The position numbers and the translations under genes are program-made. From Pontibacterium sp049603715 (GTDB lineage: Bacteria > Pseudomonadota > Gammaproteobacteria > Pseudomonadales > Balneatricaceae), in contig JBMYSW010000015.1 in the NCBI GenBank assembly GCA_049603715.1, forward strand, positions 18,144 through 82,143: 64,000 bases of DNA. The letters are read 5' to 3'. The notes under the pieces are model-generated. The model did not search any database and was not told the DNA's origin. It saw only the letters and a list, made by a program, of their open reading frames with translations. Below are positions 25,024 to 33,963 of the stretch, in pieces. Each line of letters starts with the position of its first letter. Positions within the stretch are counted from its first letter, which is position 1.

Positions 25024-25135
25024 CGTTTTTGGCCATAGGGTTAGTGAAACGAGCAAGCCTACATAAAAAGCAGCATTGCTACTTGGCGAGTGCTTGTTTA
25101 GGTTTAAGTAAACAAAATTTACGAGAGACAAATCC

Positions 25136-26197
25136 ATGCAGCAGCTGCAAGTCACCACTCTGGTATGTGATGACCAACAGAGCAAGATCGGTCAACTAAC
25201 CCTCAATCACCCCAAAGCGCTTAACGCCCTGACCCTCGACATGGTGTGTGCTCTAACCGAGCAGCTCAAAGCTTGGCAAAACGATGCCTCTATTGTGGCC
25301 GTGTTCTTAAACGCCAGCAGCGCCAAGGCTTTTTGTGCTGGCGGCGATGTGGTGGGTATTCAACAAGCCTTAGCTCAAGACAAACAAAGCGACCAACCCA
25401 AGGCGTTTTTTACCCATGAATATGCGCTAAACCAGCTGATGCACGAGTACCCTAAACCCATTATTTGTTGGGGTAATGGCATTGTAATGGGAGGGGGAAT
25501 GGGCCTGTTTTGCAGCGCCAGTGACCCAGTGGTCACAGAAACCTCTATGTTGGCGATGCCTGAGGTGTCCATTGGGCTTTACCCTGATGTTGCAGCGAGC
25601 TGGTTTTTAAACCGGTTACCTCGCCACTTTGCCGAGTTTTTAGCGATGACGGGTTATCGCATGTCGGGAGCCGATGCGTTTTATGTGGGTCTTGCTCAGC
25701 GAATGATCGCCAGCGACCAAGAACAAGACCTGTTAAGCGCATTACGCCGAACCCAGTGGCAAGCAGGGGAGCCTTCGGTGTTGGTTAAGCAGCTGCTCAA
25801 GGCCTTTGATATAGGCTCTGACCTCAGCCGAGAAAGCTTGCTCAAAACCTATGAAGATCAAATTCGTGCGGCTATGGACACACCGATTATCGCGCAAAAA
25901 GTTAACCAAGTGCTCTCGGGCGAGGGGGAGGTGTTTGCGCGTGCTAAGCCATTGCTTGCTGCGGCCAACCCTTTGGCTGTGGTGGTGAGTTTATCTCAAC
26001 TGGCGCGCAGTCGACATTGGTCGCTGACAGAGGTGCTTAGGTCGGAGTTGGCATTGTCGCTTAAGTGTTGTGAATATGGCGAGTTTAGCGAAGGGGTGAG
26101 GGCGTTGCTGGTGGACAAGGACAAGGCACCTCAGTGGCGATTTGACCATGTAGATGCGGTGCCTGCCGATGTGCTGGAATGGTTCTTTTCATCTTAA
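25136..26197 (+). CDS. Enoyl-CoA hydratase/isomerase family, 3-hydroxyisobutyryl-CoA hydrolase type
   Basis: A 353-residue crotonase-fold protein. AFCAGGDVVGI, the oxyanion-hole GGGMGL and PEVSIGLYPDVAASWFLNRL match the 3-hydroxyisobutyryl-CoA hydrolase subgroup, which is longer than simple enoyl-CoA hydratases because of its C-terminal region. That enzyme releases 3-hydroxyisobutyrate in valine breakdown. No other valine pathway gene is adjacent, so the assignment rests on sequence resemblance only. The ATG at 25136 begins the conserved first strand. Confidence 0.85.
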   Translation: MQQLQVTTLVCDDQQSKIGQLTLNHPKALNALTLDMVCALTEQLKAWQNDASIVAVFLNASSAKAFCAGGDVVGIQQALAQDKQSDQPKAFFTHEYALNQLMHEYPKPIICWGNGIVMGGGMGLFCSASDPVVTETSMLAMPEVSIGLYPDVAASWFLNRLPRHFAEFLAMTGYRMSGADAFYVGLAQRMIASDQEQDLLSALRRTQWQAGEPSVLVKQLLKAFDIGSDLSRESLLKTYEDQIRAAMDTPIIAQKVNQVLSGEGEVFARAKPLLAAANPLAVVVSLSQLARSRHWSLTEVLRSELALSLKCCEYGEFSEGVRALLVDKDKAPQWRFDHVDAVPADVLEWFFSS

Positions 26198-26334
26198 CAG
26201 CCCTATTTGAGCTTAGTACTTTTGGGGGGATGAGGTAGATTATTAGCTTCTAATATTAATGGTAGAAACGAATTGTGCAGTGCAGCAAACTGTGTAATTG
26301 TGATTAGACCTAAACCAGCAAATTAAAGGTGGTT

Positions 26335-27354
26335 ATGATGTTAAAGGTTAACCTCGCTTTGCAAGGCGGTGGCGCGCACGGCGCGTTTACTTGGGGTGTG
26401 CTTGATCGTTTACTCGATGAAAAAAACTTTACATTCGAGGGCGTGAGTGGCGCCAGCGCCGGTGCCATGAATGCTGTGGTGATGACCGATGGCTGGCTCA
26501 ATAATGGTCGCCAAGGAGCTCAAGAGGCGCTCGCCGAGTTTTGGGGGGCTGTGTCCAGCGACCAGTCGATGACACCGAATCATGGTCACCTTGATGCGTT
26601 TTCGGGGCTGCTGCTCGAAAGTACCACTTACCGGATGACCCAAGCATTGCTGGACTTTAGCAAATACCTTTCGCCCACAGAGCTTAACCCTCTGGGCATC
26701 GACCCACTGAAAGATGTTATTTCTCGGCAAATAGACTTTGATCGACTGCGTTCAGCATCGCCCTTTAAGCTGTTTATCGCAGCCACAGAAGCGAATACGG
26801 GGCGAGCAAAGTTGTTTAGGGAAAGTGAACTCACCGAGCTGCATTTGCTGGCCTCAGCGTGCTTGCCAACCATTCATGAAGCCGTGGTGATTGATGGCGT
26901 GCCTTATTGGGATGGGGGCTTTAGTGCAAACCCTGCTTTATATCCGTTGGTCTACGAGTGTGAGGCAGATGACTTGCTGTTAGTGATGCTGCAAGCGCTA
27001 AGCTATGACAAAACACCTACATCGGCCGAGGATATTCAAGAGCGGGTAGTGGAGATGGGGTTTCAAAATATCTTATTGCGTGAGCTCCGATCCTTGGGTG
27101 AGCTGCAGCGCCAGGCCGATAAAAGCTTAGTGAGTTTAGGGCATTTGGAGCGTCGACTTCGCAGCTTACATACCCACTTAATTACCAGCGATAGTTACTT
27201 AGATTCGCTAGAGCGTGCCACTAAGTTTGATACCCGTGGTGCCTTTTTGGCCGAGCTTAAAAAACGCGGCCAAGAGACCGCCGATTACTGGCTGAGCATG
27301 GAGGGAAGTAAGCTAGGCGTCGGGTCGAGTATTCGTTTGTACGATAGGTTTTAG
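26335..27354 (+). CDS. Patatin-like phospholipase
   Basis: A 339-residue patatin-family protein. The oxyanion hole GGGAHG (11-16), the nucleophile S41 in GASAG, and the aspartate D193 in DGG form the Ser-Asp dyad. The N-terminus lacks a signal peptide, so it is probably a cytoplasmic or membrane-associated lipase rather than a secreted toxin. The C-terminal 110 residues are helical (ELRSLGELQRQADKSLVSL) and specific to this subgroup. ATG at 26335 is chosen because AAAGGTGG is next to it; another ATG is one codon on. The next gene follows after 92 bases. Confidence 0.9.
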   Translation: MMLKVNLALQGGGAHGAFTWGVLDRLLDEKNFTFEGVSGASAGAMNAVVMTDGWLNNGRQGAQEALAEFWGAVSSDQSMTPNHGHLDAFSGLLLESTTYRMTQALLDFSKYLSPTELNPLGIDPLKDVISRQIDFDRLRSASPFKLFIAATEANTGRAKLFRESELTELHLLASACLPTIHEAVVIDGVPYWDGGFSANPALYPLVYECEADDLLLVMLQALSYDKTPTSAEDIQERVVEMGFQNILLRELRSLGELQRQADKSLVSLGHLERRLRSLHTHLITSDSYLDSLERATKFDTRGAFLAELKKRGQETADYWLSMEGSKLGVGSSIRLYDRF

Positions 27355-27446
27355 TGTTATTAACTTGGGCGAAGGTGTATATTTTAAGGGCTGTACCTGA
27401 CCAAAGGGTAAGGTTGAACTCAACAAAGCTGCCTATGGAGGTCTTT

Positions 27447-27680
27447 ATGACAAATCGTGACACTGATAAAAAGCCAAGCGACAGCGAAGCAAGCAGCGAA
27501 AGCAACTTTCACCCCAAGTTTGTAGAAGCGATGCAAAAGCTTTCTCAAATGTCTGACGAGGACCGCTTGTCAGAAAAAAACGCGGCGCTGTTTGATCAAG
27601 CTCTCGCTTATGCACCCCTCGAAATTCAGCCGCAATTGATGGCCATCGCTCGCAAATACGACGAGGACCCGATTCATTAA
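27447..27680 (+). CDS. Small hypothetical protein (77 aa)
   Basis: A 77-residue protein not recognised. It has a polar, Ser/Glu-rich N-terminus (TDKKPSDSEASSES) and a helical core FHPKFVEAMQKLSQMSDEDR, ending in YAPLEIQPQLMAIARKYDEDP. GGAGG is correctly placed before ATG 27447, whereas longer in-frame starts at 27354 run through the patatin stop. It lies 92 bases after the patatin gene and ahead of a strong terminator, so the two may be co-transcribed. Confidence 0.7.
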   Translation: MTNRDTDKKPSDSEASSESNFHPKFVEAMQKLSQMSDEDRLSEKNAALFDQALAYAPLEIQPQLMAIARKYDEDPIH

Positions 27681-27717
27681 TTGTCCTCACCTTGCTTCCA
27701 TCATAGCGACTAGATAA

Positions 27718-27745
27718 CAAAACGGCCCGATAAGGGCCGTTTTTG
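27718..27745 (+). terminator. Bidirectional-type terminator
   Basis: AAAACGGCCC and GGGCCGTTTT stem with a five-base loop and T run, between convergent genes. Confidence 0.9.
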
Positions 27746-27785
27746 TGTGACATTGGGATAATAGATAGTAGGCAGAAGGTGAAGG

Positions 27786-28394
27786 TTACTCTAGGCCAAC
27801 GTCGACTTGGCTATCTTCTACCACGGTTTCAGTTGTAGCGTCGGTTTGAGTTTGTTGGTCAACAAACTCCTGCAGTTTGACCTGCACTTGATCGTAAGTA
27901 TCGTCAATGAGCGTAGAAATCTCTTCGGTAAGCACGCCCAAACCGTCTAAGATATCGCGCGCCTCGCCAAACCCTTGAGTGATACCGCCGCCGATGAGTT
28001 CTGAGAACTGAGTCGCTGCTTCTTCAATGCTGAGCTCAGGGTGAGACTCTAAGTAACTAGGAAACATGGCGGTTGTGAGCGAGACAATGCGGTCGGCGGT
28101 CGCCTCGGCCGAAATATCCAAGCCAGACTCATAAGCTGCTTCAATGGCTTGCGGCCCCATTTCTGGCGCAAGGGCTTCGTTAATGTTCTCGATCGCAGCT
28201 TTAAACAATAACGCCATAGAGTCATTGCCACTGCTGATACTCACTTCGAGGGAGGCATTTAGAATGGCGGCGTTATTTTCCGTCTTAAGTGTCTCTTTGT
28301 CGGAAACGGGCGCTTCGGCGTTTGTCGCCTGTTGGGTTGCTTGCGCCTCCGCAGTTGGTGGGGCAATGGCGCCTAAGCCTTCGATATTAGTCAT
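27786..28394 (-). CDS. DUF5610 domain-containing protein
   Basis: A 202-residue protein that I recognise as DUF5610: ASLEVSISSGNDSMALLFKAAI, SGLDISAEATADRIVS and GGGITQGFGEARDILDGLGVL are near-invariant in this family. The N-terminal 45 residues are Ala/Gln/Thr-rich and variable, and the C-terminus is acidic. No signal peptide is seen. The function is unknown; family members occur in marine gammaproteobacteria. AGGT precedes the ATG. It is a single gene flanked by the terminator at 27718 and a 257-base upstream gap. Confidence 0.85.
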   Translation of the reverse strand: MTNIEGLGAIAPPTAEAQATQQATNAEAPVSDKETLKTENNAAILNASLEVSISSGNDSMALLFKAAIENINEALAPEMGPQAIEAAYESGLDISAEATADRIVSLTTAMFPSYLESHPELSIEEAATQFSELIGGGITQGFGEARDILDGLGVLTEEISTLIDDTYDQVQVKLQEFVDQQTQTDATTETVVEDSQVDVGLE

Positions 28395-28651
28395 GGCGAG
28401 TACCTGTTGGTTTGTGCCGTTACGTATTTGTTACACCACGGTTTTTTGCTGGGGTGATGTCGTAAATACAAGGTCATCTAAGGTGATGTTAGTTTCAGTA
28501 TAGTATGCTTAATGTATAAGCATTCAATAATCTCTGGTTATCGGCCGCAACGACTGGTTTTGTATCTATATTGTACAAAAATCCGTCCTTAAACGACTGT
28601 ACTAGGTAAAAAGAGTGATTTGTTTAAAGAGTGATTTTGTAGGAATAGTTT

Positions 28652-30613
28652 ATGACCCACACTCAAGACGACCATGAAACCTACTTGCAGCAGCTACCAC
28701 CGCTCGTGGCAGGCCCTGTTCTACGTCGTGTTGACGCAACTCAAGTTGCTGTTTGGTGTGTTACCACAACACCTGTGGTACCGTCGTTAGCGCTATTTTC
28801 ACAAGGCCAGCCGGTGCATGTGGTGGTGCACTGTGAAACTATTCCCGTGGGCGAGCGGGCCTATATTCAATGGCTTCGTGCTGAGGTGTCGTTAACTGAA
28901 GGCGAGGACTATCACTACGATCTACTCGTCGATGACGAGTCTGTGATGCCAGACGGCCTGTCTTATGATGACGGCGCCTTACCTCGTTTTGTGTGGCAAA
29001 AAACCGTGGGCGAAGTGTTACACGGCTCTTGTCGCAAGCCCCATTTTGCTGCCAAAGACGGTTTTTGCGCCGCCGATGCGCGCCTTGCCAATGATCACTC
29101 TCGACCTTCGTTACTTATTTTATCGGGCGATCAGGTGTACCTTGATGATGTGGCGGGCCCAATGGTGCTGGCAATTCGCGAAGTCATTACTCGCCTTGGC
29201 TTGTACCAAGAGACGTTTGAAGACTCAGCAGTGGCCGATTCTCACGCCTTATGGCAAAGCCCATTGTCGCTGTATCGACGAACGGAATTGCTCCCTGATA
29301 TCGAAGAAAATGAGCGCCTTCAAGATAAGCTCTTTGGTGGCGTTAAAAAGCCCATCTTTACCTCGGCATCAGCGGATAACCACCTGATTAGCCTATCCGA
29401 AATGCTGGCCATGTACTTTTTAACTTGGTCTCCGGCCTTGTGGCAAAGTATGAACTTTTCGGCAATGACTCGCGGTCTTGATCAAGCGCCGTACGCCGAT
29501 TTGTCCGACGATAAAAAAGACTTGTTTTATCGCGAGCTTAAAGCCATTGAAGGCTTTGTGGCTGACTTGCCAAAAGCTGCCAGAGTGTTGGCAAACTTGC
29601 CCAGCTACATGATGTTTGACGACCATGACATTACCGACGACTGGAACTTAACCCGAGGCTGGGAAGAGGTGGCTTATGGTCATCCGTTTTCTAAGCGTAT
29701 TATTGGTAATGGCCTGTTAGCCTATTTGTTATGCCAAGGTTGGGGTAATCAGCCTGAGTCATCAGAAAAGGCGTTTTATCCAGCGCTCGCTAAGCTATTT
29801 GCGCCCGAGTCCTTTACGGCTGAGCAAAACATATCGTTTTTATCGCCCAAGCTGCACGACACCATGGTCGAAGATGTGTTGCATTACGGCGATTGGCATT
29901 ACACCCTAGATACGTCTCCTGCGGTGGTGGTGTTAGATACGCGTACACACCGCTGGCGCTCTGAGAGTCGAGCCCATAAGCCGTCAGGCTTGATGGACTG
30001 GGAAAGCTTGGTGGATATGCAACATCAGGTTATCGACAAGGAAGCGGTGATCATTGTCTCTCCTGCACCTATTTTTGGCGTGAAGCTCATTGAGGTGGTG
30101 CAGAAGATCTTTACCTTTTTTGGTAAGGCTCTGCTGGTGGATGCAGAAAACTGGATGGCGCACCGAGGCGCTGCGAATGTTTTGCTCAACATATTCAAGC
30201 ATTCCAAGACTCCCCAGCGCTTTACGATCCTATCTGGCGATGTGCATTACAGCTTTGTGTACGATGTAAAAATTCGTTTTAGAAACGGTGGCCCGCAGTT
30301 ATGGCAAATTACCCATAGTGGCATTAAAAATCAGTTCCCAGAGCCGTTGCTTACCCTTTTTGATTCGCTCAACCGATGGTTGTATGGTCGCTATTCGCCA
30401 TTAAATATCTTTACCAAGCGTCGCAGTATGGAGCTAAAGTCGCGCTCTGTAGTGGGTTATGATGGCAAGCTGCTCAATCATACCGGCATGGGCTATGTTC
30501 ATTTTGATGATGAAGGGGCACCACATCAAATTGGTCTGTTAGTGACGCCGGAAAGTGGCGGAAATGAGCACAAAGAAATTCAGTTTGAAGAGACAGAAGA
30601 CTTACAAATATAG
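28652..30613 (+). CDS. PhoD-like alkaline phosphatase D family protein
   Basis: A 653-residue metallophosphatase of the PhoD-like family. Metal-binding signatures are LSGDQVYLDD, MMFDDHDITDDWN and LSGDVHYSF, in the expected order at about residues 164-173, 328-340 and 527-535. The N-terminal region resembles the Ig-like domain of PhoD. No Tat or Sec signal is visible at the N-terminus (MTHTQDDHETYLQQLPP), so it is probably cytoplasmic, unlike classical PhoD. AGGA precedes the ATG. Substrate unknown; phosphodiester hydrolysis is inferred from the family. Confidence 0.85.
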   Translation: MTHTQDDHETYLQQLPPLVAGPVLRRVDATQVAVWCVTTTPVVPSLALFSQGQPVHVVVHCETIPVGERAYIQWLRAEVSLTEGEDYHYDLLVDDESVMPDGLSYDDGALPRFVWQKTVGEVLHGSCRKPHFAAKDGFCAADARLANDHSRPSLLILSGDQVYLDDVAGPMVLAIREVITRLGLYQETFEDSAVADSHALWQSPLSLYRRTELLPDIEENERLQDKLFGGVKKPIFTSASADNHLISLSEMLAMYFLTWSPALWQSMNFSAMTRGLDQAPYADLSDDKKDLFYRELKAIEGFVADLPKAARVLANLPSYMMFDDHDITDDWNLTRGWEEVAYGHPFSKRIIGNGLLAYLLCQGWGNQPESSEKAFYPALAKLFAPESFTAEQNISFLSPKLHDTMVEDVLHYGDWHYTLDTSPAVVVLDTRTHRWRSESRAHKPSGLMDWESLVDMQHQVIDKEAVIIVSPAPIFGVKLIEVVQKIFTFFGKALLVDAENWMAHRGAANVLLNIFKHSKTPQRFTILSGDVHYSFVYDVKIRFRNGGPQLWQITHSGIKNQFPEPLLTLFDSLNRWLYGRYSPLNIFTKRRSMELKSRSVVGYDGKLLNHTGMGYVHFDDEGAPHQIGLLVTPESGGNEHKEIQFEETEDLQI

Positions 30614-30642
30614 TCATTGAGGGTAAGTGAAGGGAGAGGAGT

Positions 30643-30667
30643 GAGCGGGCAGTGTTTCTACCCGCTC
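30643..30667. terminator. Hairpin between convergent genes
   Basis: Perfect seven-base stem GAGCGGG/CCCGCTC with an 11-base loop between the PhoD-like gene and the convergent small gene. There is no T run, so it is only a possible terminator. Confidence 0.4.
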
Positions 30668-30686
30668 GGTCGGCTTGGAGGGCCGT

Positions 30687-30968
30687 TTAGGCTGCAATTG
30701 CTTGCAGAACTTTAGAATCAGGGTGGTTAGCCACAAAGTGTTCCAAGGCACTTTGAAGCAGTTGTTCGCGGGTGTGGTTACCGCATCGGTGCGCTTTTTC
30801 TATATCGTCTAAAATGATCTTTTTGATTTTTTGCTCTCCCTGATGGGTGATCAGGTATTGTCCTAGGGCCAATGCGAGCATAGGGTCTAGGTGTTCATGT
30901 TCAGCGATTGCATCTACTTCTGCTGGATCTAGGTCGCACATGTCTAAGCATTCTTGGTACGTCAGCAT
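30687..30968 (-). CDS. Hypothetical protein (93 aa)
   Basis: A 93-residue soluble protein that I cannot assign to a family. It starts MLTYQECLDMCDLDPAEVDAI and ends with an Ala-rich helix; a central segment EKAHRCGNHTREQLLQ contains Cys and His residues that could bind metal, although no spacing rule fits. The small size, clean start (AGGT upstream) and codon use similar to neighbours support it as a real gene. It is convergent with the PhoD-like gene, and 222 bases upstream separate it from the flavin reductase homologue. Confidence 0.7.
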   Translation of the reverse strand: MLTYQECLDMCDLDPAEVDAIAEHEHLDPMLALALGQYLITHQGEQKIKKIILDDIEKAHRCGNHTREQLLQSALEHFVANHPDSKVLQAIAA

Positions 30969-31205
30969 AAAAGTTTACCTCAGTGTATGAGTGTTTTTAT
31001 TTTCTGTGGAGAAGGCTGTTTTCCTTCGATGCCCAATCAGTCTATTGCGACTTTTAAAAGATTTCTAGCGTTTGAATTGGACAATATTTCATCAAAAATT
31101 CGATCAATTATTAACCGTTTCATGCTGCGCTTGCATCATTTTAGAAGCGCTTAAGAGACTCTTTTTTATTTTTTAACGACTTAAGTCTATGTGCAGGTGC
31201 AAAGA

Positions 31206-31817
31206 ATGAATTTATCCGTAAGCGAAATGCCATCCGCTTTGGCATATCAATTATTGACGCAAGTCATCGTGCCACGCCCCGTGGCGTGGGTACTTACCCA
31301 AAATGGCCAAGCGCAAGTGAACTTGGCGCCGTTTTCGTATTTTGCGCCGGTTTCGAGTAACCCGCCTTTGTTGATGTTCTCGGCAGGTAATCGTCGTGAC
31401 GGTAGCCCGAAAGATACGGTACTTAATATTAAGGAAACCCAGCGTTTTGTGGTGCACATTGCCAACACAAGCCATGCTGATGCGATGTCGTTAACGGCTA
31501 AAGAGTGTCCTCATGGCGAGTCTGAGGCCGAGCTGGCTGGGCTAGACCTCGTGCCTTTTGAGGGTTTTGCTTTGCCTCGGGTAGAAGGGGTGCCAGTGGC
31601 CTTGGGCTGTGAACTGTTTCAGCTCGATGAGCTAGGCGATACACCGCAAAATGTGATTTACGGCAAAGTGGTGTCGGCATGGCTAGACGATTCCCTGTGC
31701 ACGGAGTCCAACAACCCTAAGCACTTTGCTGATGCGAAAGCGCTGGACCCCATCTCTCGTTTAGGTGGTGACTGGTATGCGCAGCTGGGCGAGTTTATTC
31801 ATTCGCCTCGCGCTTAA
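31206..31817 (+). CDS. Flavin reductase-like domain protein
   Basis: A 203-residue protein of the flavin reductase/FMN-binding split-barrel family, of the longer DIM6/NTAB type. VIVPRPVAWVLTQNG, NLAPFSYFAPVSSNPPLLMFSA (quoted in part: PFSYFAPVSSNPP) and DTVLNIKETQRFVVHI are family signatures. It probably binds FMN. It is distinct from the 166-residue homologue at 7683. The ATG at 31206 is preferred over the GTG five codons upstream, because AGGTG lies at good spacing. Its end overlaps the end of the convergent GNAT gene by 23 bases. Confidence 0.87.
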   Translation: MNLSVSEMPSALAYQLLTQVIVPRPVAWVLTQNGQAQVNLAPFSYFAPVSSNPPLLMFSAGNRRDGSPKDTVLNIKETQRFVVHIANTSHADAMSLTAKECPHGESEAELAGLDLVPFEGFALPRVEGVPVALGCELFQLDELGDTPQNVIYGKVVSAWLDDSLCTESNNPKHFADAKALDPISRLGGDWYAQLGEFIHSPRA

Positions 31818-32949
31818 ACGGTAGCCCTTCGGCCAGTGTGGCGGCATTGGCTCGCACGAGGGCGGCTTCTTCGTTAACGAAGTTGTGTACGGCCTCGTGC
31901 ATGCCTGGGTGGCGCATAAAGTGCAGCGAGTGAGTAAAGCTGGGTTCAAAGCCGCGCGAGATTTTATGCTCGCCCTGAGCGCCTGGGTCAAAGCGTTGTA
32001 GACCATGCTCAATGCAGTATTCAATGCCTTGGTAATAGCAGGTTTCGAAGTGCAGGGCATCAAAGTCCTCAAGGCAACCCCAGTAGCGGCCGTAAAGGGT
32101 TTGCGAGTCTTTAAAGCACAGTGCGCCAGCCACGGGTTTATCGTCGCAATAAGCCAAAAATAACACCATCTGGTCGGCCATTTTAGCCACCAGTTGCTGA
32201 AAAAAGGCGAGGTTCAGGTAACCCTTTTGACCGCGCACTTGGTAGGTGTTTTGGTAAAACGGGTAAAAGGTTTCAATGTGCTCTGCTGTTAACTCGGCAC
32301 CACTAAACCTGCGGAGGCTGACGCCTTGCTGGCTCACTTTGGCCCGCTCTTTTTTGATGTTTTTGCGCTTGCGCGACATGCAGGTGGCTAAAAAATCGTC
32401 AAAGTGTTTAAAGTCGCGATTAAACCAGTGGTATTGGCAATCGGTGCGCGTGGCCAGTTGTTTGGGGTGGGCGAGTTGTTGAGTGGTTTTGGGCACAAAC
32501 AGGCTGTGCCATGAGGACGCCTCAAGCTGTTCGCAAAGTGCTGGAATAGCTTGTGACAACAAACCCATAAACTGCTGCTCGTCTAACTGAGTGGCAAACC
32601 GAGGGCCCGTTGCTGGGGTAAAAGGAATCGCGTTTAGCAGTTTTGGGTAATATTCCATGCCTTGTTGGTGATAAGCGTCGGCCCAAGACCAATCGAACAC
32701 GTATTCGCCATAGCTGTGGGTTTTTAGATAAAGCGGCATAACGCCCAGCAGTTTGCGTTCTTGGTCGTCATCCTCGTCGACTAGCATGAGGTGTATAGGG
32801 TGCCAGCCAGTTGCAGCACCGACGCAGCCGCTGTGCTCTAGGGCGGATAAAAAGTGATGATTTAAAAAGGGATAATCGCTAGTCAAAAGGCCATTCCAAG
32901 TGGCACTCTCTACTTGACGAATATCTTGCAGCAATTCAATCTTAATCAT
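31795..32949 (-). CDS. GNAT-like acyltransferase (COG3146 / DUF482 family)
   Basis: A 384-residue protein of the FemAB-like acyltransferase family often named peptidogalycan biosynthesis protein. Signatures are TWNGLLTSDYPFLNHHFLSALE, GWHPIHLMLVD and the double GNAT-type fold with LYGRYWGC and HFETCYYQGIEYCI, which are typical. The biochemical role is unproven; acyl transfer to a cell-wall or amino substrate is inferred. The 3' end overlaps the convergent flavin-binding gene by 23 bases, with no terminator space between them. Confidence 0.85.
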   Translation of the reverse strand: MIKIELLQDIRQVESATWNGLLTSDYPFLNHHFLSALEHSGCVGAATGWHPIHLMLVDEDDDQERKLLGVMPLYLKTHSYGEYVFDWSWADAYHQQGMEYYPKLLNAIPFTPATGPRFATQLDEQQFMGLLSQAIPALCEQLEASSWHSLFVPKTTQQLAHPKQLATRTDCQYHWFNRDFKHFDDFLATCMSRKRKNIKKERAKVSQQGVSLRRFSGAELTAEHIETFYPFYQNTYQVRGQKGYLNLAFFQQLVAKMADQMVLFLAYCDDKPVAGALCFKDSQTLYGRYWGCLEDFDALHFETCYYQGIEYCIEHGLQRFDPGAQGEHKISRGFEPSFTHSLHFMRHPGMHEAVHNFVNEEAALVRANAATLAEGLPFKREANE

Positions 32950-33081
32950 AATGAAATATTGGCCTAGCCTGCATCTGGGGCTGCGCGGTGTATTGCGCTT
33001 TATACGGGTCGTGACGCGTTATAAGTCACTGGGTTTATTTAAATTAATTGTGTGGTGCTTGTCACCTGATAAAGAGGTTTT

Positions 33082-33534
33082 GTGATGGATGAGTTAGAGC
33101 TTGAGTTTGAACTAGATCCTGTGCTGGTAAAAGACACCTATGTGTTGGGCGACTTTCCGCTGTGTCGTTTGTTGCTGGCTAAAGATGCCAACTACCCATG
33201 GTTTATCTTGGTGCCTCGCCGTGTTGGCGCAACAGAGCTTTACCACCTTAGCGAGAAAGACCAGTTTCAGCTAATTCGTGAATCCTCGTTTTTGGCCGAG
33301 AATCTCGCCGACCTGTTTGGTGCGCGTAAAATGAACGTGGCAACCATTGGTAACATGGTTAGCCAGCTGCACATGCACCATGTGGTACGCTACGAAAAAG
33401 ACGCCGCATGGCCTAAGCCCATTTGGGGGGCGGTTGAGTCTGTGCCTTATACCGATGATGCGCTCAAAGCGATCAAGAAAAAGGTTAAAGGTTTGCTCGA
33501 TAACACCCCAGATTTGGTGATTGCACCGGAATAA
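33082..33534 (+). CDS. HIT-domain protein
   Basis: A 150-residue histidine-triad protein. The nucleotide-binding loop includes PWFILVPRRVGATELYHL and the triad region QLHMHHVVRYE (H97, H99, H100). In most HIT proteins the triad is HxHxH; here the third histidine position is shifted to 100, which may still place a functional residue. Such proteins are nucleotidyl hydrolases or transferases acting on dinucleotides. Probably monocistronic, with a weak hairpin after it (33540-33577). Confidence 0.85.
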   Translation: MMDELELEFELDPVLVKDTYVLGDFPLCRLLLAKDANYPWFILVPRRVGATELYHLSEKDQFQLIRESSFLAENLADLFGARKMNVATIGNMVSQLHMHHVVRYEKDAAWPKPIWGAVESVPYTDDALKAIKKKVKGLLDNTPDLVIAPE

Positions 33535-33539
33535 TCATC

Positions 33540-33577
33540 AAAAGCGCCGGTGTATTTTGCGACTCAGGCGCGCTTTT
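33540..33577 (+). terminator. Weak hairpin after the HIT gene
   Basis: AAAAGCGCC and GGCGCGCTTTT can pair with an 18-base loop and end in four T. Likely a modest terminator. Confidence 0.4.
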
Positions 33578-33613
33578 GGTGGCTTTCTCTCTAGCCGCGC
33601 TTGATAAATGCGT

Positions 33614-33619
33614 TATAAT
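33614..33619 (+). promoter_or_regulatory. -10 box upstream of the FmdB-type gene and aspS
   Basis: TATAAT lies 36 bases before the FmdB-type start. The matching -35 region is weak. Probably drives the FmdB-type gene and aspS. Confidence 0.45.
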
Positions 33620-33655
33620 CGCGAGCTTTGTAATTTTAAGTACGGTTTTTTAGCC

Positions 33656-33874
33656 ATGCCTATCTTTGATTTTTCGTGTGATGCGTGCGGCTACCAGTTC
33701 GAAAAACTGGTATTGCGCACATCAGACCCCAGCCCTGCGTGTCCAGAATGTGAGCACACAGAGGTGAAAAAGCTGGTCAGTGCCCCCAGTTTTCGTTTAT
33801 CGGGCAGTGGTTGGTACGAAACCGACTTTAAAACCGGCGCTAAAAAGAATCTAGCCAGCGGCAGCAACGAATAA
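33656..33874 (+). CDS. FmdB-family zinc-ribbon protein
   Basis: A 72-residue protein that starts MPIFDFSCDACGYQFEKL and has a second CxxC pair in CPECEH; the four cysteines form the zinc ribbon of the FmdB/Cxxc_CxxC_SSSS family. It is commonly encoded directly upstream of aspS in gammaproteobacteria, as here (89 bases). Function unknown; a regulatory or ribosomal association is inferred from conservation. The start at 33656 is chosen over an upstream in-frame ATG at 33608 that overlaps the promoter box. Confidence 0.9.
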   Translation: MPIFDFSCDACGYQFEKLVLRTSDPSPACPECEHTEVKKLVSAPSFRLSGSGWYETDFKTGAKKNLASGSNE

Positions 33875-33963
33875 TCTGACTGCTTGCGGCCTTTAATTTT
33901 TAATGTAGTGAATTGCCTTGTTGCTTTAGCAGGGCTGTTATAGAAAAACAGGACTAAAACGTT

